Source: an uncultured Eubacteriales bacterium (GTDB lineage Bacteria; Bacillota; Clostridia; Monoglobales; Monoglobaceae). From it: a stretch of 35,651 nt of DNA. A program made the position numbers and the translations under genes. This document shows positions 7,765 through 15,864 of the stretch, in pieces. Under the pieces are notes generated by a model. That model saw only the letters and a program-made list of their open reading frames with translations. It was not told the origin of the DNA and did no database searches. Position 1 is the first letter of the stretch. Each line of letters opens with the position of its first letter. The stretch spans positions 1 to 35,651 of the forward strand of contig CAJKNM010000011.1 of NCBI GenBank assembly GCA_905201285.1. The letters are read 5' to 3'.

Positions 7765-8748
7765 TTACAGAACGTTTGCCCTGAGTTCCTCTGCCGACAT
7801 CGGCGAAAGATAAGCGGGGGCAACGTCAAACACTGTCTTGCAGCCGCTTACGCCCTCTTTATTCATTCTGTAAGCCGCACGGGCATATGCAACAAGAACC
7901 GATGAAGTAAACTCGGGATTGGAATCCAGTTTTAAGCTATACTCGATAATATGCGTCTTTTCATTGTTCAATCCGGTGTTACCGCAGCGAATAACAAATC
8001 CGCCATGCGGAATTCCGCTGTGGTCACGCTCCATCTCCTCCGCCGAGATAAAGTGAACTGTTGTATCATAATCCGCAAAGTAATTCGGCATGGTCTTAAT
8101 TTCGTTTTCGATTCTCGCCTTATCCGCACCCTCTTCCGCTACCACAAAGCATTCTCTTGTGTGCTTTTCTCTCGTGGTGAGTTCGGGATTCTTGCCACTT
8201 CTGACCGCTTCAAGCGCCGCCTCAACCGGGATTGTGTACTGACGGGCATCAAGAACACCGTCGATTCTTCTTATCGCATCCGAATGGCCCTGGCTCACGC
8301 CCTTGCCCCAAAATGTATAATCCTTTCCATCGGGAAGGATAGCCTGTGCATAAAGTCTGTTGAGCGAGAACAGGCCCGGATCCCAGCCAACCGAAATCAT
8401 CGCAACCTTACCGGCTTTTCTTGCCGCCGCGTCAACGTTTTTAAAATGTTTGGGGATATTCGCATGGGTATCGAAGCTATCGATTACATTAAAACTTTCA
8501 GCAAGCTTCGGCGTCTGAACCGGAAGGTCAGTCGCGCTTCCGCCGCAAAGAATAACCACATCGATATTCTCTTTGTGATTCTCTATATCATTAAGGCTGA
8601 AAACCTTTGTATCTTCCTTTAATGTCTTGACATCAGAAGGATTACGTCTTGTGAATACTCCGTAAAGCTCTGTATCGGGGTTCTGTGCTATTGCACATTC
8701 AACACCTCTGCCGAGGTTGCCATAGCCGGCAATTGCAATTTTAATCAT
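7765..8748 (-). CDS. ddh: meso-diaminopimelate D-dehydrogenase
   Basis: NADPH-dependent enzyme that makes meso-diaminopimelate directly from tetrahydrodipicolinate, bypassing the acylated DAP branches; the product feeds peptidoglycan and lysine. 327 residues is the family length. The N-terminal dinucleotide-binding motif AGYGNLGRG (7-15) is followed by VFTRRNP (NADP ribose-phosphate side). DSFDTHANIP, SVGWDPGLFSLNR, FWGKGVSQGHSDAIRR and NPEFTSSVLVAYARAAYR are all characteristic of Ddh. ATG at 8748 with AGGAGT upstream. It is the last gene of the aspartate-family run but is separated from lysC by a perfect hairpin. Identification is very secure. Confidence 0.96.
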   Translation of the reverse strand: MIKIAIAGYGNLGRGVECAIAQNPDTELYGVFTRRNPSDVKTLKEDTKVFSLNDIENHKENIDVVILCGGSATDLPVQTPKLAESFNVIDSFDTHANIPKHFKNVDAAARKAGKVAMISVGWDPGLFSLNRLYAQAILPDGKDYTFWGKGVSQGHSDAIRRIDGVLDARQYTIPVEAALEAVRSGKNPELTTREKHTRECFVVAEEGADKARIENEIKTMPNYFADYDTTVHFISAEEMERDHSGIPHGGFVIRCGNTGLNNEKTHIIEYSLKLDSNPEFTSSVLVAYARAAYRMNKEGVSGCKTVFDVAPAYLSPMSAEELRANVL

Positions 8749-8780
8749 TATTCTATACTCCTTTGCATATTTTTAGTTAA

Positions 8781-8804
8781 AATGCGGGTCGTATGACCCG
8801 CATT
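8781..8804 (-). terminator. Perfect 10-bp hairpin between lysC and ddh (terminator or attenuating hairpin)
   Basis: AATGCGGGTC (8781-8790), loop GTAT, GACCCGCATT (8795-8804). Read on the minus strand, the stem is followed by TTTTAACTAAAAA, a short U-tract, 5 nt after the lysC stop. It would stop or reduce transcription before ddh, whose ATG is about 30 nt further on. No separate ddh promoter fits in the remaining gap, so partial read-through is the simplest reading. Confidence 0.65.
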
Positions 8805-8808
8805 AATT

Positions 8809-10014
8809 TTAGATATTAAACTTATCGTGAATAACCTGTACCGCACGTTCTGCTTTTGCGGCCTTTATAAGAACCGAAACCTTAATCTCTGATGTCGCAA
8901 TCATATGAATATTGATGTCTGCGGCGAAAAGTGCCTCGAACATCTTTGCGGCAACGCCCGGGTTTGTAACCATACCCGCACCAACGATAGAAACCTTGCT
9001 GAGGTCATTGCGGCTGTTTACGCTTTCATAGTTGAGCACGCCCTTGAGGTCATCGATAACCGCAAGAGTTTTGTCTATATTGCTTTTGGTAACGGTGAAG
9101 GCAATATCCTTTTTCCCGTTTCTGCCGACTGACTGAAGAATCATATCGACGTTTATATCTTCCTTCGCCAAAGCCGAGAAGATTCTGAAAGCAATTCCCG
9201 GGATGTTGTCAACGCCGATAACAGCGATTCTTGCAACATCATTGTCTCTGGTAACACCTCTGATTAACATTTTTTCCACGTTAGTAGCCTCCTTAACAAC
9301 GGTTCCTTCAACCTTTTCAAAGCTCGATTTAACCTCAAGCTTAACATTGTATTTCTTTGCCATTTCAACCGAACGGTTATGCAGCACGTTTGCGCCGAGA
9401 CTTGCCAGTTCAAGCATTTCGTCATAAGTGATTTCAGCAAGCTTTCTCGCATTCGGAACAATTCTCGGGTCAGCGGTATACACACCGTCAACATCGGTGT
9501 AAATCTCGCATTTATCCGCATTAAGCGCCGCAGCAAGCGCAACGGCCGATGTATCGCTTCCTCCTCTGCCGAGGGTAGTTATATCATCATATTTATTAAT
9601 GCCCTGAAAACCGGCAACAACAACGATATTACCGCGGTCAAGTTCAGACTGAACTCTCTCGGTATCAATTCTGCCTATTCTCGCATTGCTGTATACGGCG
9701 TTGGTATTAAATCCCGCCTGCCATCCGGTAAGCGAAATCACCGGATGGCTGAGCTTCTCGATTGCCATTGCCAGAAGTGCAATCGAAATCTGCTCGCCGC
9801 TTGACAGAAGCATATCCATTTCGCGTTTTGACGCGCCGGGGTTAATTTCGGCCGCCTTTTCAATCAAATCATCCGTCGTATCTCCCTGAGCCGAAACGAC
9901 AACAACCACACTGTTGCCCGCCCTTGCGGTTTCAACCACACGGCTTGCAACATTATTCACTCTTTCAGCGTTGGCAACCGAGCTTCCGCCGAATTTTTGT
10001 ACTATAAGTGCCAC
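8809..10014 (-). CDS. lysC: Aspartate kinase
   Basis: Phosphorylates aspartate, the entry step to lysine, DAP, threonine and methionine. 401 residues: the amino-acid kinase domain (about 1-245) opens with the signature KFGGSSVA (K7) and holds GFQGINKYDDITTLGRGGSDTSA and DVDGVYTADPRIV. Two ACT domains follow (about 265-330 and 340-401; the second begins VSIVGAGMVTNPGVA). This is the monofunctional, ACT-regulated class, so feedback inhibition by lysine and/or threonine is expected from family knowledge. The start is GTG at 10014, with GGAGGG lying within the end of thrB and only 3 nt between the genes. It belongs to the hom-thrB-lysC operon. Confidence 0.97.
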   Translation of the reverse strand: MALIVQKFGGSSVANAERVNNVASRVVETARAGNSVVVVVSAQGDTTDDLIEKAAEINPGASKREMDMLLSSGEQISIALLAMAIEKLSHPVISLTGWQAGFNTNAVYSNARIGRIDTERVQSELDRGNIVVVAGFQGINKYDDITTLGRGGSDTSAVALAAALNADKCEIYTDVDGVYTADPRIVPNARKLAEITYDEMLELASLGANVLHNRSVEMAKKYNVKLEVKSSFEKVEGTVVKEATNVEKMLIRGVTRDNDVARIAVIGVDNIPGIAFRIFSALAKEDINVDMILQSVGRNGKKDIAFTVTKSNIDKTLAVIDDLKGVLNYESVNSRNDLSKVSIVGAGMVTNPGVAAKMFEALFAADINIHMIATSEIKVSVLIKAAKAERAVQVIHDKFNI

Positions 10015-10017
10015 TTT

Positions 10018-10929
10018 CTATCCCTCCGTTTTACAGTCATAGGCAACCGCACCGATATTATCGGCCTCCAGCATATAAAGCCGCCAGTTGCTCATATCAG
10101 AATCTATATATTTTTGAAGCTTCTCTTCAAACCTCTCATTATCTCTGCTTACAATCGCAACAACAGTCGGTCCCGCTCCGCTTAAATAAACGCCGAGTGC
10201 CCCTGCGCCGTATGCTTTTTTAAACAGGCTGTCAATATGCGGAACGAGCTTCTTTCTGTACCGCTGATGAAGCCTGTCATCGACAGCGGCACGAAGATTT
10301 TCGTACTTGCCCGACATTATGCTCGAAACAAGCAAGGCGCTTCGGCTTAAATTGAACACCGCGTCAGTCATAGGGATATTCTTAGGCAGTATGCTCCGCG
10401 AGAGCTTTGTCGCAAGATAAAAATCCGGAACAAATGCCGCAAATCTCAAATCAGACGGAATATCATTCTTATCAAAGAACACCCTATCCTTATACCGCGC
10501 CGTTACAGTCATTCCGCCGAGTATCGCAGGGGCAACATTATCGGGATGTCCCTCTATTTCTGTTGCAATATTCAAAAGCTCATTTTTTGAAAGCCTTGCT
10601 CCGCAAAGCTTGTTTGCGGCGAGAAGGCCGCTGACGATGCCCGCACTGCTGCTTCCGAGGCCGCGTGTTATCATTATGTTATTTTCAAGCTTTAAATGTA
10701 TGCCCTTCGGCTTATACGAAACCTTGTCAAACACCGCCATCATAGAGCGATAAACAAGATTTCTCTCGTCAGTAACAAGATACTGTGCCGAATCGTCAAG
10801 GATTTCGATATTCAGGCCGTCGCCCGCCTCTTCCGCATACACATAATTATAAAGTCCCAGAGCAATCCCAAGACTGTCAAAGCCCGCTCCCATATTTGCA
10901 CTGGTTGCGGGAACCTTTACCTTAATCAT
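10018..10929 (-). CDS. thrB: Homoserine kinase
   Basis: GHMP-family kinase that phosphorylates homoserine for threonine synthesis. 303 residues. Motif 1 is KVPATSANMGAGFDSLGIALG, the ATP-binding motif 2 is TRGLGSSSAGIVSGLLAANKL, and motif 3 is YLSGAGPTVVAIV. Its ATG overlaps the hom stop codon by one base (TAATG), so translation is coupled to homoserine dehydrogenase, and it ends 3 nt before lysC. No thrC (threonine synthase) is in the window. Identification is very secure. Confidence 0.96.
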   Translation of the reverse strand: MIKVKVPATSANMGAGFDSLGIALGLYNYVYAEEAGDGLNIEILDDSAQYLVTDERNLVYRSMMAVFDKVSYKPKGIHLKLENNIMITRGLGSSSAGIVSGLLAANKLCGARLSKNELLNIATEIEGHPDNVAPAILGGMTVTARYKDRVFFDKNDIPSDLRFAAFVPDFYLATKLSRSILPKNIPMTDAVFNLSRSALLVSSIMSGKYENLRAAVDDRLHQRYRKKLVPHIDSLFKKAYGAGALGVYLSGAGPTVVAIVSRDNERFEEKLQKYIDSDMSNWRLYMLEADNIGAVAYDCKTEG

Positions 10930-12146
10930 TATTCAGTCACCAGCCTTATGCTTCCAAGAATATCATACCCGGAAAGCTCAGCCTTTTTAAATTCTTCAAA
11001 TTCGTATCCCGACATCTCGGGTGTAAAGATAGCGAACTCGTTCGCGTATTTTTCGCCGTCAAGAGTAATAACATTAAATCCCTCGCGGCAGAAATCCGCA
11101 CTGTTCCTGCCCGAAAGCCGAACATAGAATCTGAACGACTGTTCGTTTGCATCTCTGAGATAGCCTTCCTCGCCTTCCGTCCAGCCGAGCTCAATATGCT
11201 TATGCTTGTGCTTAACAATATCGATTACGTCCGATACAACCGCACTTGCGGTCGGAAGTGAGCCGGCCCCCCTGCCATAGAACATAACGTCACCTAAACC
11301 CTCGCCTCTTACCAGAATTCCGTTAAACACGTCATCAATGCCGGCAAGCGGATGGTCTTTTTTCAGAATAACCGGGCAAACCCTTGCATAAACACCGTTT
11401 TCAGCGCGGTCCGTCATTCCGACAAGCTTGATTACACCGCCGAACTCAGCCGCATACTCAACATCTTCAAGGGTAATCTTCGTGATGCCCTCAGTTTCGA
11501 TTTTTTCGCTGTCCACCGCCTTACCGAAAGCAAGAGATGCCAAAATCGCAATTTTCCGACAGGTATCATATCCCTCAACATCGGCAGTGGGGTCTTTTTC
11601 GGCATAGCCGTTCTCCTGTGCGCCTTTAAGCGCCGCCTCAAAGGTAGCACCGTTCTTTATCATCTGAGTCAGGATATAGTTTGTTGTTCCATTTAAGATG
11701 CCTATAATGTCGGTCAGCTCGTTTGAAACCAGACTTGAATACAACGGGCGAATAATCGGAATACCTCCGCCGACGCTCGCTTCAAAGAGGTAGTTTATAT
11801 TCTTGTCTTTGGCGATTTTAAGAAGCTCCGTGCCATGCTTTGCAACAAGCTCTTTGTTAGAGGTTACAACGTGCTTTCCTGCAAGAAGAAGCTGTTTTGT
11901 AAACTCATATGCGGGTTTTGTTCCTCCCATAACCTCAACGACAAGACCGATTTCCGGGTCATTTAAAATGTCATTAAAGTCTTTTGTAAAGCATTTAAAC
12001 TTGCTGTCGGGGAAATCCCTCAAATCCAGAATTTTTGCAATCTCAATTTCCTCACCACAGCGTTTCTTCAGCGAAGCCTGCGTTGTAGAGATAATTTCGC
12101 CTACACCGCCGCCGACAACACCAAATCCCATAATTGCTATCTTCAT
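10929..12146 (-). CDS. hom: Homoserine dehydrogenase with an unusual C-terminal regulatory region
   Basis: Reduces aspartate semialdehyde to homoserine. The nucleotide-binding GFGVVGGGV (7-15), the substrate-site FEASVGGGIPIIRPL and GILNGTTNYILTQM, and the catalytic-region KDPTADVEGYDTCRKIAIL are all present. At 405 residues it is shorter than the roughly 430 common in Firmicutes. The last 70 residues begin like an ACT domain (SFRFYVRLSG). They then lack the usual R-P-G-V-L-A turn and following helix, reading RNSADFCREGFNVITL instead. Threonine feedback control may therefore be weak or altered; that is inference. ATG at 12146 preceded by AAGGA. The gene is 78 bp downstream of the DUF1015 gene. 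Confidence 0.95.
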   Translation of the reverse strand: MKIAIMGFGVVGGGVGEIISTTQASLKKRCGEEIEIAKILDLRDFPDSKFKCFTKDFNDILNDPEIGLVVEVMGGTKPAYEFTKQLLLAGKHVVTSNKELVAKHGTELLKIAKDKNINYLFEASVGGGIPIIRPLYSSLVSNELTDIIGILNGTTNYILTQMIKNGATFEAALKGAQENGYAEKDPTADVEGYDTCRKIAILASLAFGKAVDSEKIETEGITKITLEDVEYAAEFGGVIKLVGMTDRAENGVYARVCPVILKKDHPLAGIDDVFNGILVRGEGLGDVMFYGRGAGSLPTASAVVSDVIDIVKHKHKHIELGWTEGEEGYLRDANEQSFRFYVRLSGRNSADFCREGFNVITLDGEKYANEFAIFTPEMSGYEFEEFKKAELSGYDILGSIRLVTE

Positions 12147-12224
12147 CTGTAATCATGTCCTTTCTTAGTGCATATCTATGAACCGACTTCGTTCCGCAGC
12201 GCAAGTTCAAGCGCCGCATATTAA

Positions 12225-13547
12225 TCAGTTCTCAAACTTGTTTATAACAAGTCCCGTAACAAGCTTAGGCCAGAAGTATGTAGACTTCTGGGGCATTTTT
12301 TCGTTTGCCGATGCAACATCGCGAATTTCAGATATCTTAGTCGGATTAATCAGAAAAGCGCATTGAAATTCTCCTCTTTGAACCGCCTTGACAGCGTCAG
12401 CCGCATCGCGCATATATACAAGGTTTTTCTGATTCTTCATATTTTCTTCATCGATTCCCAAATACTTTTCGATAATCAGCTTGTGAAGAACCGTTACATC
12501 CAGATGTCTGTATGCCTCGGATTTATCCGGTTCGGCCGCGTCAGCCGCGGCGAGGTTTTTAAGTCTCAAAAGATAATAATAATTTCCGCCGGTGTATAGG
12601 GCAAAAAGCTTATCATCTAAAGCCTCCGCCAATTTATCTGTTATTATGCTGGCATAATCTCCCTCAGTAAAATAAATCTTTGCCGCCGAGAAGTCCTCAG
12701 TCAGGAAGCCGACCAGCATAGTCTCATCGAATCTGTCAATGTTTTTTATCAGCCTGTGCGTCGGAAAGACGAACAAGCCGCTGTTCGATGCCGAAACAAG
12801 CATCATCATAACATAGTCATAATCCTTTGTTCCGACCTCGCTTCCGTCCGCTGCGTGCCTTTCACGCCTGTAATTCAACGCGGTTTCGTATCTATGGTGA
12901 CCGTCCGCAATATAAATCCGCTTATTAGCAAAAAGCGTGGTGATTCTGTCGAGAACAGCCTTATCCTTTATAACCCAGATATTCTGTTTGACTTCCTCTG
13001 ACGTGGTGAATGTAACATCCGGCTCGTCCTCGCTGTTCGCCTCAATCAAACGTGCAATAGTTTCCTCCTCATCAAGATACAGCGAATAAATAGGACTTGT
13101 GTTCGCGCCCGTGGCATACATAAGCCTAAGTCTGTCGTCCTTCGCCTTAGAAATCGTCTCTTCATGCGGAAGAATCACATTCTCTGAAAACTCAGCCAAC
13201 TGAACAAGTGAGATTATTCCCTTTAAGGAATGTGCGGGTTTCCCGTCGTTAAGCGAAAAAATCTGCTCATAAATATAGAAGGCAGGTTCATCCTCTCTGA
13301 CCAATACCTGTTCGTTTATCCATTTATTCAAATAATCTCCGCTTCTTGTATAGCGGTTGTTATCGTCCGTATCACTGTCGAATTCCATACCGTCATCTAT
13401 TCTGACTATATTATATTCGTCCTTATTGTAAAGCTCTTGTTGACCGTCCGCCGATATTATATCATAAGGCGGCGCAGTAACAGAATCAAGATTGTTAAAC
13501 TTCTCTGTATTATACCTAAGTCCTTTAAAAGGTACAACCTTTGCCAT
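12225..13547 (-). CDS. DUF1015 family protein
   Basis: 440 residues. The opening (AKVVPFKGLRYNTEKF, SVTAPPYDIISADGQQELY, YNIVRID) and the central YIADGHHRYETALNYRRER are the hallmark motifs of DUF1015, as are LPHEETISKAKDDRLRLM and PTKISEIRDVASANEKMPQKSTYFWPKLVTGLV. It is a soluble, presumably cytosolic protein with no signal or membrane segment. The biochemical activity is not established to my knowledge. From memory, homologues often lie near amino-acid biosynthesis genes in Clostridia. Here it is directly upstream of hom-thrB-lysC on the same strand, which fits a role in amino-acid metabolism. ATG at 13547 with AAAGGAAG upstream. Confidence 0.9.
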   Translation of the reverse strand: MAKVVPFKGLRYNTEKFNNLDSVTAPPYDIISADGQQELYNKDEYNIVRIDDGMEFDSDTDDNNRYTRSGDYLNKWINEQVLVREDEPAFYIYEQIFSLNDGKPAHSLKGIISLVQLAEFSENVILPHEETISKAKDDRLRLMYATGANTSPIYSLYLDEEETIARLIEANSEDEPDVTFTTSEEVKQNIWVIKDKAVLDRITTLFANKRIYIADGHHRYETALNYRRERHAADGSEVGTKDYDYVMMMLVSASNSGLFVFPTHRLIKNIDRFDETMLVGFLTEDFSAAKIYFTEGDYASIITDKLAEALDDKLFALYTGGNYYYLLRLKNLAAADAAEPDKSEAYRHLDVTVLHKLIIEKYLGIDEENMKNQKNLVYMRDAADAVKAVQRGEFQCAFLINPTKISEIRDVASANEKMPQKSTYFWPKLVTGLVINKFEN

Positions 13548-13664
13548 TTTTAACTTCCTTTCGAAAAACTGAATTTCAATATTTAGTTATATTAAATAGG
13601 CTTTTCGTTTTGATTAATTTTAGAAAACTGTCCATTTTTATGTATAAAAAGACTAATATATAAA

Positions 13665-13693
13665 ATGATACAACAAAAATCGGTATCCGTCAA
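13665..13693 (-). promoter_or_regulatory. Sigma-A promoter upstream of the DUF1015-hom-thrB-lysC run
   Basis: Minus strand TTGACG (13693-13688), 17 bp, TATCAT (13670-13665), each hexamer one base off consensus. The start would be near 13658, leaving an AT-rich leader of about 110 nt with no clear riboswitch or T-box motif. Confidence 0.65.
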
Positions 13694-13810
13694 GGTTTTT
13701 TTGAGTTTTTTATGTAAATAATTGTTACGAAAAAAAAAGAATTTTTATAACGCTTTTACAAATACTATCTTATGTAAATACATTATCATAATTGATAGGA
13801 GGGAAAATCT

Positions 13811-13948
13811 ATGGGAAAGTTCTCAACAGGTCTCTTTGCAGGAACAGTTATCGGCGTGGGAATGTCAATGCTTGACAAGCGTACGCTTCGCCGTGCAAAG
13901 CGTATGGCAAGGCATATGATGTCAGAAATTTCGCATATTTGTATGTAA
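13811..13948 (+). CDS. 45-residue small protein with hydrophobic N-terminus and basic tail
   Basis: ATG at 13811, TAA at 13946-13948, with a near-ideal ribosome binding site ATAGGAGGG 8 nt before the start. The product begins MGKFSTGLFAGTVIGVGMSM, a glycine-rich hydrophobic helix resembling the N-terminus of YtxH-like small membrane proteins. It continues into a strongly basic stretch, LDKRTLRRAKRMARHMM, and ends ISHICM. It probably sits in or on the membrane with the basic tail facing the cytosol. The ribosome binding site, clean start and isolated position between two minus-strand units support a real gene. Function is unknown. Confidence 0.75.
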   Translation: MGKFSTGLFAGTVIGVGMSMLDKRTLRRAKRMARHMMSEISHICM

Positions 13949-14016
13949 ATAAAAAACAAACCCTATTTCGTGAAAAATTTCATTTTGATTTTATCAAATT
14001 TTTTCGACACGCTCAA

Positions 14017-14043
14017 GCCCCCGCATTAATAAATGCGGGGGGC
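14017..14043. terminator. GC-rich hairpin between the small-protein gene and the SLH gene
   Basis: GCCCCCGCATT and AATGCGGGGGGC face each other around a 4-5 nt loop. It lies between two convergent genes, 14 bp past the end of the SLH-protein gene, so it could end transcription from both sides. Neither side has a good T-tract, which lowers confidence in classical Rho-independent function. Confidence 0.55.
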
Positions 14044-14057
14044 TGAAAAATTAATCT

Positions 14058-15668
14058 TTATTTAGCCGAATGCAATCTGTATATAACCGTCGCTACCTCC
14101 GCACGCGAAGCGTTGTCAAGCGGCGAGAAATTATTTACCGCATCGCCGTTCATATATCCAGCCTTTCGGCAAGCATATACATAATCACGTGCCCAGTCGG
14201 AAATCTCGCCGTTGTCGGCGAAAACCTCCGGGCTTGTTTCTTTCAGATCAAAAGCACGGCTTAAAATAGCCGCCATCTGTTCACGTGTAATGTTGTCATC
14301 GGGCGCAAAAGAATTTTCGGTTACGCCGCCAACGATTCCTTTATCGGCAAGAGCGCCGATATAGCCTATCGCCCAGTGACCTTTTACATCACCGAACTTC
14401 TCCGCCGCCGAGGCCTTATCGTCAAGCTTTAAGAATCTCGCCATTACCGCTGAGAACTCGGCTCTGGTGATGCTTGCGTCCGGCTTGAATGTGCCGTCGC
14501 TGTAACCGTTCATTAGCGCGTTATCATATACATATTTGACATTTGACTCTGCCCAATGCCCGGCTAAATCCGAAGGATATTTAATTGTTGCCTGCGGCTT
14601 ATTGCCGGAATCCGCCGGCTTATTCGGCTCGGCCGTGTTGTCGGGCTTTGTCTGATTTGTGCCGCCTGTTCCGTTATTCCTGCTGCCGCCGGTATTCGTT
14701 CCGCCGCCGGTATTGTTATCGTCTTTTTTATCGTCATCCCTTTTGCCGTCGTCCGGGTCTGTCGGATTTGTCGGCGTAACCGGATCGGAAGTTTCGCTTT
14801 TTTCAACAATATTAAAAGTTGAATCCAGTGTTATATTGTTCCAAGAAAGCCTAATCGTATACTTTCCCGCAGGGAAGGTCTCTTTATCTATATCGAAGAT
14901 TGTTGAATATCTGAATCTCGAAGTCAGCGCATTGTTTTCCTTGACAACACCTCCGTCTTTAATAATAGACACAGTAACCGGCGTAGTATTGTCCTTTGAA
15001 AACCTTGCATTTTCACTTATTTCAAGCTTTGTACCTTGTTGAACATCTCCGCTGTAGGCCGGATTAAACGGCGGTACAATCTTAAACCCGATCTTCTCGG
15101 ATGTGGGCACTGTTTTAATGTCTCTTTCCTGAACAGACACCTCGGGACTTTCAATGGTCACATTTGTATACATCGAACCATCAAAAGAAATATCGTCACG
15201 TACCTTAAATCTAAAATCCGCAAGCTTTCCGGACCGATATATATTACTGTCCTCTTTCACCCCGCCATAGACAAGAACAAGAGTTTTCCCGTCCGAGGAC
15301 ATATTATATGCAAGCGATTTTGAACTTCCTATATCATAAAATTTAAAGACGCTTCCCGATACAGCCTTTCCGTCTTCAAACTCAAGTGCCTCTCCTGTAT
15401 AAGGATCAACCGGCTGAAGAACCTCGGGGTCAAACTTTATCAAACAGCGAAAAGCAATTATTCCTCCCGCATTTTCTACGTCTGCCTCATTAAATTTTAA
15501 AGATAACCCGTAATCAAATACATTTCCCGCTGTCACGGTATCTGATTCAACAACATAATCAAACTGAACCGGAATCTCACCGTCAGCAAAAACCGATGCA
15601 GAACCGAAACTTAAAAGTATCATCATTGCCGCGATTAACGCGGACAGAGTTTTTAATTTTTTATTCAT
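14058..15668 (-). CDS. Secreted cohesin-like protein anchored by three SLH domains
   Basis: 536 residues. Signal peptide (about 1-28, cleavage near VFA-DGE). Residues about 33-195 form a cohesin-like beta domain: FDYVVESDTVTAGNVFDYGLSLKFN, FRCLIKFDPEVLQPVD, and GKLADFRFKVRDD. Residues about 200-285 are a second beta region. A disordered Thr/Pro/Asp/Gly/Asn-rich linker (about 288-365) leads to three SLH domains (about 370-412, 428-470 and 490-533). Each has the helix motif xRAEFSAVMARF / TREQMAAILSRAF / SRAEVATVIYRL. SLH triplets bind pyruvylated secondary cell wall polymer, so this is probably a wall-anchored display protein with a layout like the anchoring scaffoldins of cellulosomes. It is separated from the four-gene cluster upstream by a terminator. 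GGGGAT precedes the ATG. Confidence 0.9.
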   Translation of the reverse strand: MNKKLKTLSALIAAMMILLSFGSASVFADGEIPVQFDYVVESDTVTAGNVFDYGLSLKFNEADVENAGGIIAFRCLIKFDPEVLQPVDPYTGEALEFEDGKAVSGSVFKFYDIGSSKSLAYNMSSDGKTLVLVYGGVKEDSNIYRSGKLADFRFKVRDDISFDGSMYTNVTIESPEVSVQERDIKTVPTSEKIGFKIVPPFNPAYSGDVQQGTKLEISENARFSKDNTTPVTVSIIKDGGVVKENNALTSRFRYSTIFDIDKETFPAGKYTIRLSWNNITLDSTFNIVEKSETSDPVTPTNPTDPDDGKRDDDKKDDNNTGGGTNTGGSRNNGTGGTNQTKPDNTAEPNKPADSGNKPQATIKYPSDLAGHWAESNVKYVYDNALMNGYSDGTFKPDASITRAEFSAVMARFLKLDDKASAAEKFGDVKGHWAIGYIGALADKGIVGGVTENSFAPDDNITREQMAAILSRAFDLKETSPEVFADNGEISDWARDYVYACRKAGYMNGDAVNNFSPLDNASRAEVATVIYRLHSAK

Positions 15669-15802
15669 ATGTCATATCCCCTAAAGTATATTGAATTTGT
15701 TTAAAACCAAAATAAATTTATTGAATAATCGTCCTATGCCCATACAGCCGCCAAGCCCGGCCGAAATGAAAAATTATCTTGATTTTTGCCTTTCCTGTTT
15801 TA

Positions 15803-15835
15803 AAAAAAGGTGCGGCGGAGTGCCGCACCTTTTCT
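15803..15835 (-). terminator. Intrinsic terminator closing the secreted-protein cluster
   Basis: On the minus strand AAAAGGTGCGGC (15833-15822), loop of five, GCCGCACCTTTT (15816-15805), then further T to 15802. It is a textbook Rho-independent terminator about 30 bp after the stop of the 937-residue protein gene. Confidence 0.9.
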
Positions 15836-15864
15836 AAATGCTCTAAACTTTAAGTCTATCGTCC

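Noticed and set aside
13722..13919. A 65-codon plus-strand frame overlapping the 45-residue protein gene
   Set aside because: It lacks a ribosome binding site and is out of frame with the well-supported start at 13811.
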